64,000 nt of DNA. It comes from Taudactylus pleione (lineage: Eukaryota > Chordata > Amphibia > Anura > Myobatrachidae). The stretch covers positions 9,172,001-9,236,000 of the forward strand of contig JAUIMM010000040.1 of the NCBI GenBank assembly GCA_031769625.1, written 5' to 3'. Shown here piece after piece: positions 47,316-57,288 of the stretch. Numbering within the stretch: position 1 is the first letter of the stretch; every line of letters starts with the position of its first letter. Made by a program: the position numbers and the translations under genes. The notes under the pieces were generated by a model. It searched no databases. It was not told the origin of the DNA and worked only from the letters and a program-made list of their open reading frames with translations.

Positions 47316-47744
47316 CCCCCCTGCTGTGCCAGGCTTACACACACACACACAGAAGAAAAAATAAATAAAACTTACCTGATCCCTGCTCCTGACGTGACCG
47401 CCGCTGTCCGCTCCGAGTCCCGGCTGTTTTCTTGCACTACCCGCTGCGGGGGGAGCTGGAAGATGGAGCTCATGAGTGAGCTCCAGCCGGCTCCCTCCGT
47501 GGATGACGCAGCAGCCAATGAGCGTCTGTCTGACTCTCATTGGCTGGCTGCTATAGCAAACACACAGCCGCCGCTGGTAAGCAGTGTAGGGCAGACCGCT
47601 CTCACTGCGGTGTGTCCTACACTTGGGCTGGGGGACTAGCAGGAGTAGTCCACCCCTTGGCTGCTGGTGACACTGCCGGATGGCGCCCCCCCTTTGGTCG
47701 GCACCCCTGGCGAGTGCCATCCTGACCAATGGGTAGATACGCTC
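47316..47744. repeat. GC-rich dispersed repeat body
   Basis: It contains 'gcagcagccaatgagcgtct...ctcattggctggctgct' inverted arms (about 47508-47553) and ends 'gtgccatcctgacc...tagatacgctcct'. It is probably one element together with the tandem repeat before it. The family is not identified. Confidence 0.45.
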
Positions 47745-47938
47745 CTAAGGCTATTAACCAAACTACACAAACATACATCTATTTGCATATCTCCAAATAT
47801 CTCCCAACCCAACCTCTCCACCCTGCGCAAGATCTGCGCATCTGTCATAAACACGCATCACCTGTACCTGTTAACGGTTACATTGCTCTTTTTGGGCTGC
47901 AACCACTCTGTTGAATACCATCCCACACACAATAAGAC
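47745..47938 (+). mobile_element. L2-like LINE fragment (3' coding end), interrupted at 47938
   Basis: The frame AINQTTQTYIYLHISKYLPT corresponds to the minus-strand frame at 56391-56720 (AINQTTPTYISSLISKYLST). Nucleotide similarity continues through 'taccatcccacacacaataa' and stops at 47938, where the 160-bp array begins. Compared with the copy near 56050-57288, the following 120 bp is missing. The 3' UTR reappears near 53820 in the same orientation. Confidence 0.75.
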
Positions 47939-49786
47939 AAAGTACACTCCAGTCCAAAACCAAAAAAATATATATTTTCTGTGTTTGTGAATTGTGTGCG
48001 CAGTAGCCGCACGTGCATCAACAAAGTAGTGCCAAGCGTGCGCCTGTGTCATAAGTAAAGGGCCGGCTGGCTTGACAGTTAAACGGTGCTGTAACCCCCG
48101 AAAGTACACTCCAGTCCAAACCGAAAAAAAAATGTTTTTCTGTGTTTGTGAATTGTGTGCGCAGTAGCCGCACGTGCATCAACAAAGTTGTGCCAAGCGT
48201 GCGCCTGTGTCATAAGTAAAGGGCCGACTGGCTTGACCGTTAAAGGGTGCTGTAACCCCCAAAGTACACTCCAGTCCAAACCAAAAAAAAAATTATTTTC
48301 TGTGTTTGTGAATTGTGTGCGCAGTAGCCGCACGTGCATCAACAAAGTAGTGCCAAGCGTGCGCCTGTGTCATAAGTAAAGGGCCGGCTGGCTTGACCGT
48401 TAAAGGGTGCCGTAAACCCCAAAGTGCACTCCAGTCCAAACCAAAAAAAAAATTATTTTCTGTGTTTGTGAATTGTGTGCGCAGTAGCCGCACGTGCATC
48501 AACAAAGTAGTGCCAAGCGTGCGCCTGTGTCATAAGTAAAGGGCCGGCTGGCTTGACCGTTAAAGGGTGCTGTAACCCCCAAAGTACACTCCAGTCCAAA
48601 CCCAAAAAAAAAAAATTTTCTGTGTTCGTGAATTGTGTGCGCAGTAGCCGCACGTGCATCAACAAAGTAGTGCCAAGCGTGCGCCTGTGTCATAAGTAAA
48701 GGGCCGGATGGCTTGACCGTTAAAGGGTGCTGTAACCCCCAAAGTACACTCCAGTCCAAACCAAAAAAAAAATTATTTTCTGTGTTTGTGAATTGTGTGC
48801 GCAGTAGGCGCACGTGCATCAACGAAGTAGTGCCAAGCGTGCGCCTGTGTCATAAGTAAAGGGCCGGCTGGCTTGACCGTTAAAGGGTGCTGTAACCCCC
48901 AAAGTACACTCCAGTCCAAACCAAAAAAAAAATTATTTTCTGTGTTTGTGAATTGTGTGCGCAGTAGCCGCACGTGCATCAACAAAGTAGTGCCAAGCGT
49001 GCGCCTGTGTCATAAGTAAAGGGCCGGCTGGCTTGACCGTTAAAGGGTGCTGTAACCCCCAAAGTACACTCCAGTCCAAACCAAAAAAAAAATTATTTTC
49101 TGTGTTTGTGAATTGTGTGCGCAGTAGCCGCACGTGCATCAACAAAGTAGTGCCAAGCGTGCGCCTGTGTCATAAGTAAAGGGCCGGCTGGCTTGACCGT
49201 TAAAGGGTGCTGTAACCCCCAAAGTACACTCCAGTCCAAACCAAAAAAATATATATTTTCTGTGTTTGTGAATTGTGTGCGCAGTAGCTGCACGTGCATC
49301 AACAAAGTAGTGCCAAGCGTGCGTCTGTGTCATAAGTAAAGGGCCGGCTGGCTTGACCGTTAAAGGGTGCTGTAACCCCCAAAGTACACTCCAGTTCAAA
49401 CCAAAAAAATAATATTTTTTGTGTGTTTGTGAATTGTGTGCGCAGTAGCCGCACGTGCATCAACAAAGTAGTGCCAAGCGTGCGCCCGTGTCATCATAAG
49501 TAAAGGGCCGGCTGGCTTGACCGTTAAAGGGTGCTGTAACCCCCAAAGTACACTCCAGTCCAAACCAAAAAAAAAATTATTTTCTGTGTTTGTGAATTGT
49601 GTGCGCAGTAGCCGCACGTGCATCAACAAAGGAGCAGCGCCAAGCGTGCGCCTGTGTCCCATAAGTAAAGAGCCGGCTGGCTCATTTCTTAAAGGCTGGT
49701 GTAACCCACAAAGTGCACTACTCTCCAGCAAAAATAAAGAAATATTTTCTGTGTTTAGCCGCACGTATATATCAAATCGATATAAC
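47939..49786 (+). repeat. 160-bp tandem array upstream of the hAT transposase
   Basis: Units start at 47939, 48101, 48261, 48421, 48581, 48741, 48901, 49061, 49221, 49381, 49545 and 49710 (partial). Most are exactly 160 bp, and central units such as 48901 and 49061 appear identical. Outer units diverge more. Each full unit contains the E-box CACGTG ('gccgcacgtgcatc'), an A-run and 'gaattgtgtgcgcagtag'. The last unit degenerates (CACGTA) and leads straight into the ATG at 49791. A role as a multi-copy promoter is an inference from position. Confidence 0.9.
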
Positions 49787-49790
49787 ATAA

Positions 49791-52700
49791 ATGGAGGACC
49801 AAACTTTCTCCGATAAAAATAAAATAGAGAAAGATCAAGAACCACTTCCTCCTAGTGCTGAAGCTGCTGCCACTAGTCATGACATAGACGATAACATGCC
49901 ATCAACGTCGTCTGCCAAGGCCGATGCCCAATGTCATAATAGAGGGCACATACAATCCCAAATGACAAAGTTCAGGAAAATGTCCTTGAAAAAAACATTT
50001 AAATCAGCTGAAGAGAAACGTAAACTTGCCAATATGCCATTTACGACATGGAGTGGCAAGGAACGGCTAAGGTCGATCCCTAGTATGTTCATGACTAGTG
50101 GTTCAGCTTCACATGACGATGGAAGCCCTCCTCCCACTAAAAAAATCAAAAGAGTTAAGCTGGCAAAAGCACAGCGAAGAACTGTGCTTTCTAAGAAGAT
50201 ATCACAAATCCCCAAGGAGAGTCCAAGTGTGGTGGTGGTTGCGATGCCTGACCTTCCCAGCACTGGACGGGAAGAGGTGGCTCTTTCCACCATTTGCACG
50301 CCCCCTGCAAGTGCTGAAAGGAGCACCCACAGTCCACTTGCTGATATGCAAATTGAAGATGTCACTGTTGAAGTACAACAGGATGAGAATACTGGTGTAG
50401 CTGGCGCTGAGGAGGAAGTTGGCGAGGAGGATTCTGATGGTGATGTGGTTTGTTTAAATCAGGCTCCGGGGGAGACAGTTGTTGTCCGTGGGATGAAAAA
50501 GCCCATCACGGTCATGCCTGGGCAGAAGACCAAACATTCCACCTCTTTGGTCTGGCAATATTTCTATCCAAATCCGGACAACAACTGTCTTGCCATATGT
50601 ACCTTATGTAAAGGTGGAATAAGTAGGGGTAGGGACGTTAACCACCTGGGAACATCCTCCCTTATACGGCACCTGCAGCGCGTTCATAATAAGTTACTGT
50701 CAAGTTCAGAAACGTTGGCTAAGACCGTAAGCAGTCCAGGGACACCTAAATCCCGTTGTCCTGTTGTATCCAAGCACCTGCAAACCACACCGTCAACTCC
50801 CTCCTCGTCAATTTCCTCCTTAGTCAGGATCGGAAGTAGTCCTGCAGGCCATGTCACTGGCATGACTGACTCTCCTATCCCGGATTCCTCCGGAGGATCC
50901 TGCATTGCTACGCCTCCTGCTGCCGCTGCTGCTGTTGCTGCTGCTGGGAGTCGTTCATCATCCCAGAGAGGAAGTAGGAACACCACTACTTTTACTAAAC
51001 AATTGACCCTCCAACAGTCCTTAGCGAGGAGGATGAAGTACGACAGCAGTCATCCTGAAGCAAAACGTATAACTGAGGCCTTGACTGCTATGTTGGTGTT
51101 AGACGTGCGTCCGGTATCCGCCATTAGTGCAGTGGGATTTAGACAATTGATGGAGATAGTGTGTCCCAGGTTCCAAATCCCGTCTAGATTCCACATCACT
51201 AGGCAGGCGATACCGAGACTGTACAGAAACGTCAGAAAAAGTGTCCTCAGTGTCCTGAAAAATGCCGTTGTACCCAATGTCCACTTAACCACGGACATGT
51301 GGACAAGTGGAACAGGGCAGACTAAGGACTATATGACTGTGACAGCCCACTGGGTAGATGTATCACCTTACGCAGCAACAGCAGCAGCGTCACCAGTCGC
51401 AGCATCTCAGAAATACCAGCTCGTTCCAAGGCAGGCTACGCTGTGTATCACCGGTTTCAGTAAGAGGCACACCGCCGACAACCTCTTAGAGAAACTGAGG
51501 GAAATCATCGCCCAGTGGCTTACCCCACTTAGACTCTCCTGGGGATTTGTGATATCTGACAACGCCACCAATATTGTGCGGGCATTACATCTGGGCAAAT
51601 TCCAGCACGTCCCATGTTTTGCTCACACAATAAACTTGGTGGTGCAGAATTTTCTGAAAAACGACAGGGGCGTGCAGGAGACGCTTTGGGTGGCCCGAAA
51701 AATTTCAGGCCACTTTCGCCATTCAGCGACTGCGTGCCGAAGACTGGAGTGCCAGCAAACACTCTTGAACCTGCCCCGCCATCACCTGAAGCAAGAGGTT
51801 GTGACGCGGTGGAACTCAACCCTCTATATGCTTCAGAGGATGGAGGAGCAGCAAAAGGCCATTCAAGCCTATACATCCACCTATGACATAGGCAAAGGAG
51901 GGGGTATGCACCTGACTCAAGTGCAGTGGAGAATGATTTCCGTGTTGTGCAAGGTTCTCCAGCCCTTCGAACTTGCCACACGTGAAGTCAGTTCAGACAC
52001 TGCCAGCTTGAGTCAGGTCATTCCCCTCATCAGGCTTTTGCAGAAGCAGCTGGAGAAAGTGAAGGAGGAGCTAAGACGGAGCGATTCCGCTCGGCATGTG
52101 GGACTTGTGGATGAAGCCCTTCATTCGCTTTGCCAGGATTCCAGGGTGGTCAGTCTGTTGAAATCAGACCACTACATTTTGGCCACCGTGCTCGATCCTA
52201 GGTTTAAAGCCTATGTGGTGTCTCTCTTTCCAGCCGAAACAAGCCTGCAGAGGTGCAAAGACCTGCTGGTGAACACACTGTCAGCTGAAGCGGAACGTGA
52301 CACGTCAACAGCTCTTTCTTCATTTTCTCCCGCAACTGGGGCTGCCAGGAAAAAACTTAGGTATCCTAAGCAACCCACTGGCGGTGATGCAGGGCAGGCA
52401 GGACCAAGTTTGGACATCTGGTCCGGACTGAAGGACCTGGCAACAATTTCTGACATTTCTACTGTCACTGCATATGATACTGTCACCATTGACAGAATGG
52501 TGGAGGATTACATCGGTGACAGCATCCAAGTAGGCATGTCAGACAGTCCATACCTGTACTGGCAGGAAAAAGAGGCAATTTGGAGGCCCCTGTACAAACT
52601 GGCTCTATTTTACCTGAGTTGCCCCCCCTCCAGTGTGTACTCCGAAAGAGTGTTTAGTGCAGCCGGGAACCTTGTCAGCGAAAGGCGTAGGAGGTTGCTT

Positions 52701-52904
52701 CCACAGAATGTGGAGAAGATGATGTTCATCAAAATTAATTATCAGCTCTTCCAGGGAGACCAGCCTCCAGAACGTACAGAGGGACCTGTGGTGGTGGATT
52801 CAAGTGGGGACGAGTTAATACTTTGTGAGGATGAGGATGTACACACTGAAGAGGGTGAGGAATCGGTGAATGAGGAGGATGAGGATGACATCTTGCCTCC
52901 GTAG
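49791..52904 (+). CDS. BED-finger hAT transposase, intact (ZBED-like)
   Basis: It encodes 1037 residues, uninterrupted. hAT transposases bind the ends of their element and cut and paste it by hairpinned flank chemistry in the nucleus. The BED zinc finger is near residues 250-300, with ligands C270, C273, H294 and H299. The RNase H-like core shows TTDMWTSG (D502), VISDNATN (D590), the CFAH motif (C609, H612) and RWNSTLYML (W674). The C-terminal dimerisation region contains SVYSERVFSAAG (E952) followed by RRRRLLPQNVEKMMF. All three catalytic acids are present. The N-terminal 245 residues are Ser/Lys- and acid-rich, the Ala-rich linker lies near 375-390, and the tail is acidic. At 1037 residues it is longer than most relatives (about 600-750). 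The start ATG has G at +4 and follows the 160-bp array. It could be an autonomous transposase or a domesticated gene. Confidence 0.92.
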   Translation: MEDQTFSDKNKIEKDQEPLPPSAEAAATSHDIDDNMPSTSSAKADAQCHNRGHIQSQMTKFRKMSLKKTFKSAEEKRKLANMPFTTWSGKERLRSIPSMFMTSGSASHDDGSPPPTKKIKRVKLAKAQRRTVLSKKISQIPKESPSVVVVAMPDLPSTGREEVALSTICTPPASAERSTHSPLADMQIEDVTVEVQQDENTGVAGAEEEVGEEDSDGDVVCLNQAPGETVVVRGMKKPITVMPGQKTKHSTSLVWQYFYPNPDNNCLAICTLCKGGISRGRDVNHLGTSSLIRHLQRVHNKLLSSSETLAKTVSSPGTPKSRCPVVSKHLQTTPSTPSSSISSLVRIGSSPAGHVTGMTDSPIPDSSGGSCIATPPAAAAAVAAAGSRSSSQRGSRNTTTFTKQLTLQQSLARRMKYDSSHPEAKRITEALTAMLVLDVRPVSAISAVGFRQLMEIVCPRFQIPSRFHITRQAIPRLYRNVRKSVLSVLKNAVVPNVHLTTDMWTSGTGQTKDYMTVTAHWVDVSPYAATAAASPVAASQKYQLVPRQATLCITGFSKRHTADNLLEKLREIIAQWLTPLRLSWGFVISDNATNIVRALHLGKFQHVPCFAHTINLVVQNFLKNDRGVQETLWVARKISGHFRHSATACRRLECQQTLLNLPRHHLKQEVVTRWNSTLYMLQRMEEQQKAIQAYTSTYDIGKGGGMHLTQVQWRMISVLCKVLQPFELATREVSSDTASLSQVIPLIRLLQKQLEKVKEELRRSDSARHVGLVDEALHSLCQDSRVVSLLKSDHYILATVLDPRFKAYVVSLFPAETSLQRCKDLLVNTLSAEAERDTSTALSSFSPATGAARKKLRYPKQPTGGDAGQAGPSLDIWSGLKDLATISDISTVTAYDTVTIDRMVEDYIGDSIQVGMSDSPYLYWQEKEAIWRPLYKLALFYLSCPPSSVYSERVFSAAGNLVSERRRRLLPQNVEKMMFIKINYQLFQGDQPPERTEGPVVVDSSGDELILCEDEDVHTEEGEESVNEEDEDDILPP

Positions 52905-52960
52905 AGCCAGTTTGTGCAGGGACACATTAATTGCCAGCTTGTTTTGTGGGGGCTCAAACT

Positions 52961-53016
52961 AACCAATCATTTCAGCCACAGTTGTGTGGCAGACCCTGGC
53001 GCTGAAATGATTGGTT
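52961..53016. repeat. Inverted repeat in the transposase 3' UTR
   Basis: 'aaccaatcatttcagc' and 'gctgaaatgattggtt' are perfect 16-bp arms with a 24-bp loop, 56 bp after the stop codon. The transcript would fold into a stable hairpin here. Confidence 0.85.
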
Positions 53017-53029
53017 TGTTAAAGTGTGC

Positions 53030-53820
53030 ATGTCCTGTTTATACAACATAAGGGTGGGTGGGAGGGCCCAAGGACAATTCCATCTTGCACCTCTTTTTTT
53101 TCTTTGCATTATGTACAGTTTGGGGCCTAGTTTTTCAAACTGCCATCCTGTCTGCCACTGCAGTATCACGCCTAGATGGGTCTCGTGTTTGTGCCGCCCA
53201 CTCGTGTCGCTTAGCATAGTCATCCAGCTACCTCGGTGCAACCTTTTGGACATAAAAACACTATTGTGAGGTGTTCAGAATAGACTGGAAATGAGTGGAA
53301 ATTAAGTTTATTGAGGTTAATAATAGCATAGGAGCAGAAAAACCTACAAATTCTGTGATTTTAGCTGTTTTTATGCTTTTTTTCAAAAAAATACAGATCC
53401 AAAACACAAAACCCAGAACCCAAAACACGGAAGGGTGGTTGCGGTGAATCAACACCCAGCTGTAATTTAACATCACCCTATACATTTGATATTTGAAAGT
53501 GCTATTAACAGACTACAATCAGTCCAACAGCAGCTAGGACACACTTTTTTAAATCTAAGTCACTCTTTTCATATATCTAATAAACACACATCTAAACTGT
53601 ACAAATATCTTTAACCTAATATTATAAATATTCACCCAAAAACTAATTTTCTCTCTTTTCAGTAGGATAATTATATATTATTATATTTTAATAGTAACTA
53701 ATAAAGATTGAATATTTTAGATATAATTTCCAGAGAATCTTTGATGAAAAATAAATACTGGATCTAATAGTGCATTTGACAGTAAAATCTTGCCTTGTTC
53801 TCTTTGTTTTTCTAAATTCA
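53030..53820. other. 3' flank of the hAT gene, AT-rich
   Basis: Contains 'gggtgggtgggagggcccaa', a T-run at 53094-53101 and AT-rich sequence. The hAT right end and any unrelated insert between it and the LINE could not be separated. Confidence 0.4.
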
Positions 53821-53993
53821 TTCTATACAGTCCACACATAACTTTACATATTTTCTCTTTCTTCACTTTCACATCCTCCTGACCTTAGGCCATCATTCCT
53901 GCGTGACTGGATCATACGGCCCACCAAGAACCTCTGCAATATGACTATACCAATATGCAATATGTAGCACTTATCCTTGTGTGTCCGTGCCTA

Positions 53994-54504
53994 GGGCCTG
54001 ATTCAGAGCTGAACGCTCTGACCAGAGCGCTCGCTCTGAATCAGGGCCCTCCTCCATGAAAATGGAGCGCCCTCCTGGACGCTCGTATAGCTGTGGGTCA
54101 CCACCCACAGCTATAGCGAGCGTCCATGATGATGGTCGCGATGGTCTTGACCATCGCGACCATCGGGCTTGCGACGAGACCCTGCGGTATGGTCTCGCTG
54201 CCGCAAGCCCTGGAGTGATTTTGGCTCTATCAGAACCCAAATCACTCCCACTGACATCACTAGTGATGTCAGTGGGGCCGGCTTCAGACGGTAGGCGTTC
54301 CCATGGGAACGCCTCCGTCTGGCAGGCACGCCCCCGGCACGCCCACCAAAGGGGGCGTGCTGTCAATCAACATCGACAGCACACCCCCTTTGGTGCGAGA
54401 CCCGGAGCGATGGAGAGCCCGTCGCTCGCCGGGCATGCGCAGTGGGGGAACATCGACCCGCTTGCGAGCGTACTGCCGCTCACGAGCGGGTCTGAATGAC
54501 CCCC
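53994..54504. mobile_element. GGGCCTGATTCAGAG family MITE, CTA duplication
   Basis: It starts GGGCCTGATTCAGAG and ends with a worn inverse copy 'gtctgaatgacccc'. CTA lies on both sides (53991-53993, 54505-54507). Internal hairpins include 'gatggtcgcgatggtc' with its complement at 54130-54162. It is closely similar to 57662-58165. Confidence 0.75.
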
Positions 54505-54587
54505 CTATTTCCCTATAGATTGTAAGCTTTTGAGCAGGGCCCACTTACCTCTATATCTGTCTGTTATTACCCAGTCTTGTTCTATTA

Positions 54588-55276
54588 ATGTGCATATCCA
54601 CCAGGGCCAGCTCTAGGGGTGTTTGACCAGTGCAGTTGAACAGGGGCGCCACCCATAGAGGGCAAACCCCTCCCCAACATCTCGATTTTAAGGGGACAGT
54701 AGTGTACCGCTGTTCCACCCGTGGGCCGAAGTGGCCCACAGGTGGTCAAATCGGGAGGTTGGGGACCCCCACTGCCGCAGCTGTGCGGTGGTGCCGGACC
54801 CCGGAGTCTAAGTGGATGCTGCGCGCATGTGCGCGGCATCCATTCAGTGACGGGAGCGGGCTGGGGGAAGCCCAGCTAGTGACACGCCTCCAAATAACGT
54901 CACATAGGGGCAAGGCCTACGCTAATTAGGCAATGTTGGGGGGCACTGTAGTGGGCCGGCACAGGGTGCTTCTACCCCTGGAACCGGCCCTGGTATTCAC
55001 TAGCAGACTGTGAAACGATTGAACAATTATGACATTGTAATCGTGCAGTCGTTTCACAGTCTGTGCTGTGCCTACACTGAGCGATCAGTCATTCAGTGCA
55101 GGCACCCTCCCTCATCCCTGAATATGGCCAATCTGTCGTTATCGGCAGATTGACCAACATGTTCGGGCGATGATAGATGTCGCTGTTAAACCGCCTGATT
55201 TGTGCCCGATTAACAAACGATTGAACGATAAAGATGTCTTTATCGTTCAAATGCTCTGTTTAATGGATACCCGCCG
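54588..55276. mobile_element. Harbinger-like MITE, TTA duplication, itself interrupted
   Basis: TTA lies on both sides (54585-54587 and 55277-55279). The right end 'ggatacccgccg' and left end 'gtgcatatccac' plus 'tagc' match the inverted ends of 62894-63191. The left terminal repeat is split by the hAT-like element at 54602-54992. Confidence 0.7.
54602..54992. mobile_element. hAT-like MITE nested inside the Harbinger-like MITE
   Basis: It starts CAGGGCCAGCTCTAG and ends GAACCGGCCCTG. The flanks ATATCCAC (54594-54601) and GTATTCAC (54993-55000) match at 6 of 8 positions and both derive from the 'gtatccac' of the host element's end. It belongs to the same family as 21992-22299. Confidence 0.75.
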
Positions 55277-55349
55277 TTAAGGTTTGTTCCCAATTGTAAA
55301 GCGCAACTGAATATGCTGGCACTATATGTAACTGATAATAAACAAATAA

Positions 55350-56045
55350 TTTCACTAACGGGCTCCAGTCATGTCAGAAGTCACATAGCCCAGAAGACCG
55401 GATCTTATTTACTTTGGCCAAATTAGACATGAATTATGTCGCCCAACTAGAAATTTTAACGCCTGAGGCAAAAAGGAAAACTGAGACCCCCATAATAAAT
55501 ATAATATATTAATTTGCCTGTTGATTTATTTTCAGATTTGCATCCTGGCCAGTTACCCCTTTCACAAAGCTATAGTTATGGCCGTGCCCAAGTCTCACAT
55601 TGAGCAGTTGCTTCTTGTGTGGTGAGCTCAACATTTCTCAAACATTCAAATGTCTTATTTGCCTATTCCAAGACAGATAATAAGGCTGCAAAATATTTGA
55701 AACATACATTTCTTCTTTGTTTGTATAAATGTGCCTACTTGTCCACAAAGTGCATTTAAAGGGGCATTTCCAGATTCCTGTCTCAGGTAACAACCCTGTA
55801 ATCATTCTGCCAATGTTTGTGTTTTTGTTCAAACTTTGAAAAATGTGTATGGTGGAAAACATTTCCTCACATTCATTAATTTAAACATTTCTGTTTTTCT
55901 ACAAAATTGCTCAGTTTAGCCTTATTAATCATCAGAGCGAAGAGATATGAAGTATGTAATACTTTGTGTGTTTGAAGTTTTTTTATTTACATTGGCTAAT
56001 GTGCAAAAGTATGGAAGGTACAAATTGAGTCTCATTAAAAACAGT
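55350..56045. other. Unrecognised AT-rich sequence
   Basis: No supported gene or repeat ends. Confidence 0.4.
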
Positions 56046-56049
56046 TTCT

Positions 56050-57288
56050 TATATAGTGAAGCATATTCCATTGAGCTTTACATTTAGAAACAACAAATAA
56101 TTGAACAAAACTGGGTAGTAACTAGTAACAGACAGACAAGAAGGTAAGAGGGCCCTGCTCGCAAGTTTACAATCTATAGGGAAATATGTATTGATACACA
56201 AGGATAGGTGCTACATATTGCAAATTGGTCCAACCAGTTGCTGGGCTGTATGATCCTGTCATACAGGAATGTTGGCCTATGGTAGGGAGGATGTCAAAGT
56301 GAAGAAAGAGAAAATATGTAAGACTGTAGAGTGTACACTGTATGTGTAGACTGTAAGAAGGGATATACTTAGATAGGGAAGGTATGGAAGTTATGTGAAT
56401 AGTTCTGGAATCTGATAAGCTTGTCTAAAGAGGTGAGTTTTTAGGGAACGCTTGAAGGTTTTGAGACTAGCGGAAAGTCTTATTGTGCATGGGAGGGTAT
56501 TCCACAGATTGGGTGCAGCCTGAAAAAAATCCTGTAACTGTGAATGGGAACAAGTCATGCATGTGGATGAGAGATGCAGATTTTGTGCAGGGCGGAGATG
56601 TCGGGTTGAGAGATATTTTGAGATAAGTGAAGAGATGTATGTTGGTGTGGTTTGGTTAATAGCTTTATGTGTATGTAAAAGTAGAAAACCGGCAATCAAT
56701 GGAGGGACTGACAGAGCCACTCAGCAGACAATGAATGCTTGAAGAGGAAGATAAGCCTCACAGCTGCATTTAAAATCGATTGTAGTGGCAAGAATCTGTT
56801 TTTGGGAAGACCAGTAAGGAGACTATTGCAATAGTCAATGCAGGAAATAATGAGTGCATGGATTAGAGTTTTTGCAGTGTCTTCTGTAAGATATGGTCGA
56901 ATTTTGGATATGTTTTTTAGATGTATGTAACATGATTTTGAGACAGATTGATTGTGGGGAACAAAGGACAGCTCAGAGTCAAGGATGACACCTAGGCAGG
57001 GAGCTTGTGGGGTGGGGTTGATTGTCGAGTTATCAACAGTGATAGAGATATCAGGTTGGTAACTACTATTGGCCGTGGAAATATAATGAATTCTGTTTTG
57101 GATATGTTAAGTTTGAGGTGGCGAGATGACATCCAAGATGAAATGGTAGAAAGACATTCAGTCACACGGACCAGTACAGATGGTGACAAATCTGGGGAGG
57201 ATAGATTTGAGTATCATCGTACAGATGATACTGAAAACTGAAAGAGCTGATTAGTTTGCCAAGAGAGTTGGTATAGATTGAGAAAAGC
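56050..57288 (-). mobile_element. 5'-truncated L2-like LINE
   Basis: Read on the minus strand it runs from reverse-transcriptase palm motifs through the C-terminal end to a 3' UTR with 'attgtaagcttgcgagcagg' and a terminal 'ggaatatgcttcactatata'. The 5' break is at about 57288, where another dispersed repeat joins. It served here as the reference for ordering the LINE pieces at 47745-55345. Confidence 0.8.
56391..57288 (-). pseudogene. L2-like reverse transcriptase remnant
   Basis: Three disjoint minus-strand frames together outline the end of a LINE ORF2. The first has [16 protein letters not shown], then [10 protein letters not shown], where the catalytic tyrosine-x-Asp-Asp block of reverse transcriptase survives in altered form. 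The second has ISSWMSSRHLKLNISKTEF, the next conserved block of L2-type enzymes. The third has LWNTLPCTIRLSASLKTFKR then SLKTHLF, the usual C-terminus. Stops and frameshifts separate them, and the endonuclease domain and most of the fingers are absent. The L2-like placement rests on these blocks by eye. Confidence 0.75.

Larger units (their letters stand above)
47939..53820 (+). mobile_element. hAT element with tandem 5' array (termini unresolved)
   Basis: The block from the array to about 53820 lies between two parts of one LINE copy, so it entered as an insertion. A 3' region after the stop codon holds a 16-bp inverted repeat (52961-52976 and 53001-53016) and the 'aaaacacaaaacccagaacc' stretch near 53400 that resembles hAT subterminal sequence in frogs. 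No clean terminal inverted repeat or 8-bp duplication was found, so the ends may be deleted. Confidence 0.6.
53820..55345 (+). mobile_element. L2-like LINE 3' UTR split by three insertions
   Basis: Three pieces align in order with the inverse copy at 56050-56360. The first is 53820-53990 ('catattttctctttcttcac', 'gcaatatgtagcacttatcc'), the second 54508-54584 ('tttccctatagattgtaagc'), and the third 55280-55345 ('gtaaagcgcaactgaatatg'). The gaps are exactly filled by the elements at 53994-54504 and 54588-55276. Confidence 0.8.

Noticed and set aside
47166..47729. Pro-rich ORF (157 codons, +) and overlapping minus-strand ORF of 180 codons
   Set aside because: Their N-terminal or C-terminal parts are the C-rich 29-bp tandem repeat translated, and the remainder is a GC-rich dispersed repeat.
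47939..49786. CRISPR-like array
   Set aside because: The units are 160 bp, contiguous and nearly identical throughout, with no unique spacers, and the context is a vertebrate genome.
47858..49845. Series of about 70-residue minus-strand ORFs with near-identical sequence (MLMHVRLLRTQFTNTEN...)
   Set aside because: They recur every 160 bp and are the antisense shadow of the tandem array, with each frame closing in the next unit.
51529..51981. 150-codon minus-strand ORF inside the transposase
   Set aside because: It is the antisense shadow of the well-supported plus-strand coding sequence and has no domain of its own.
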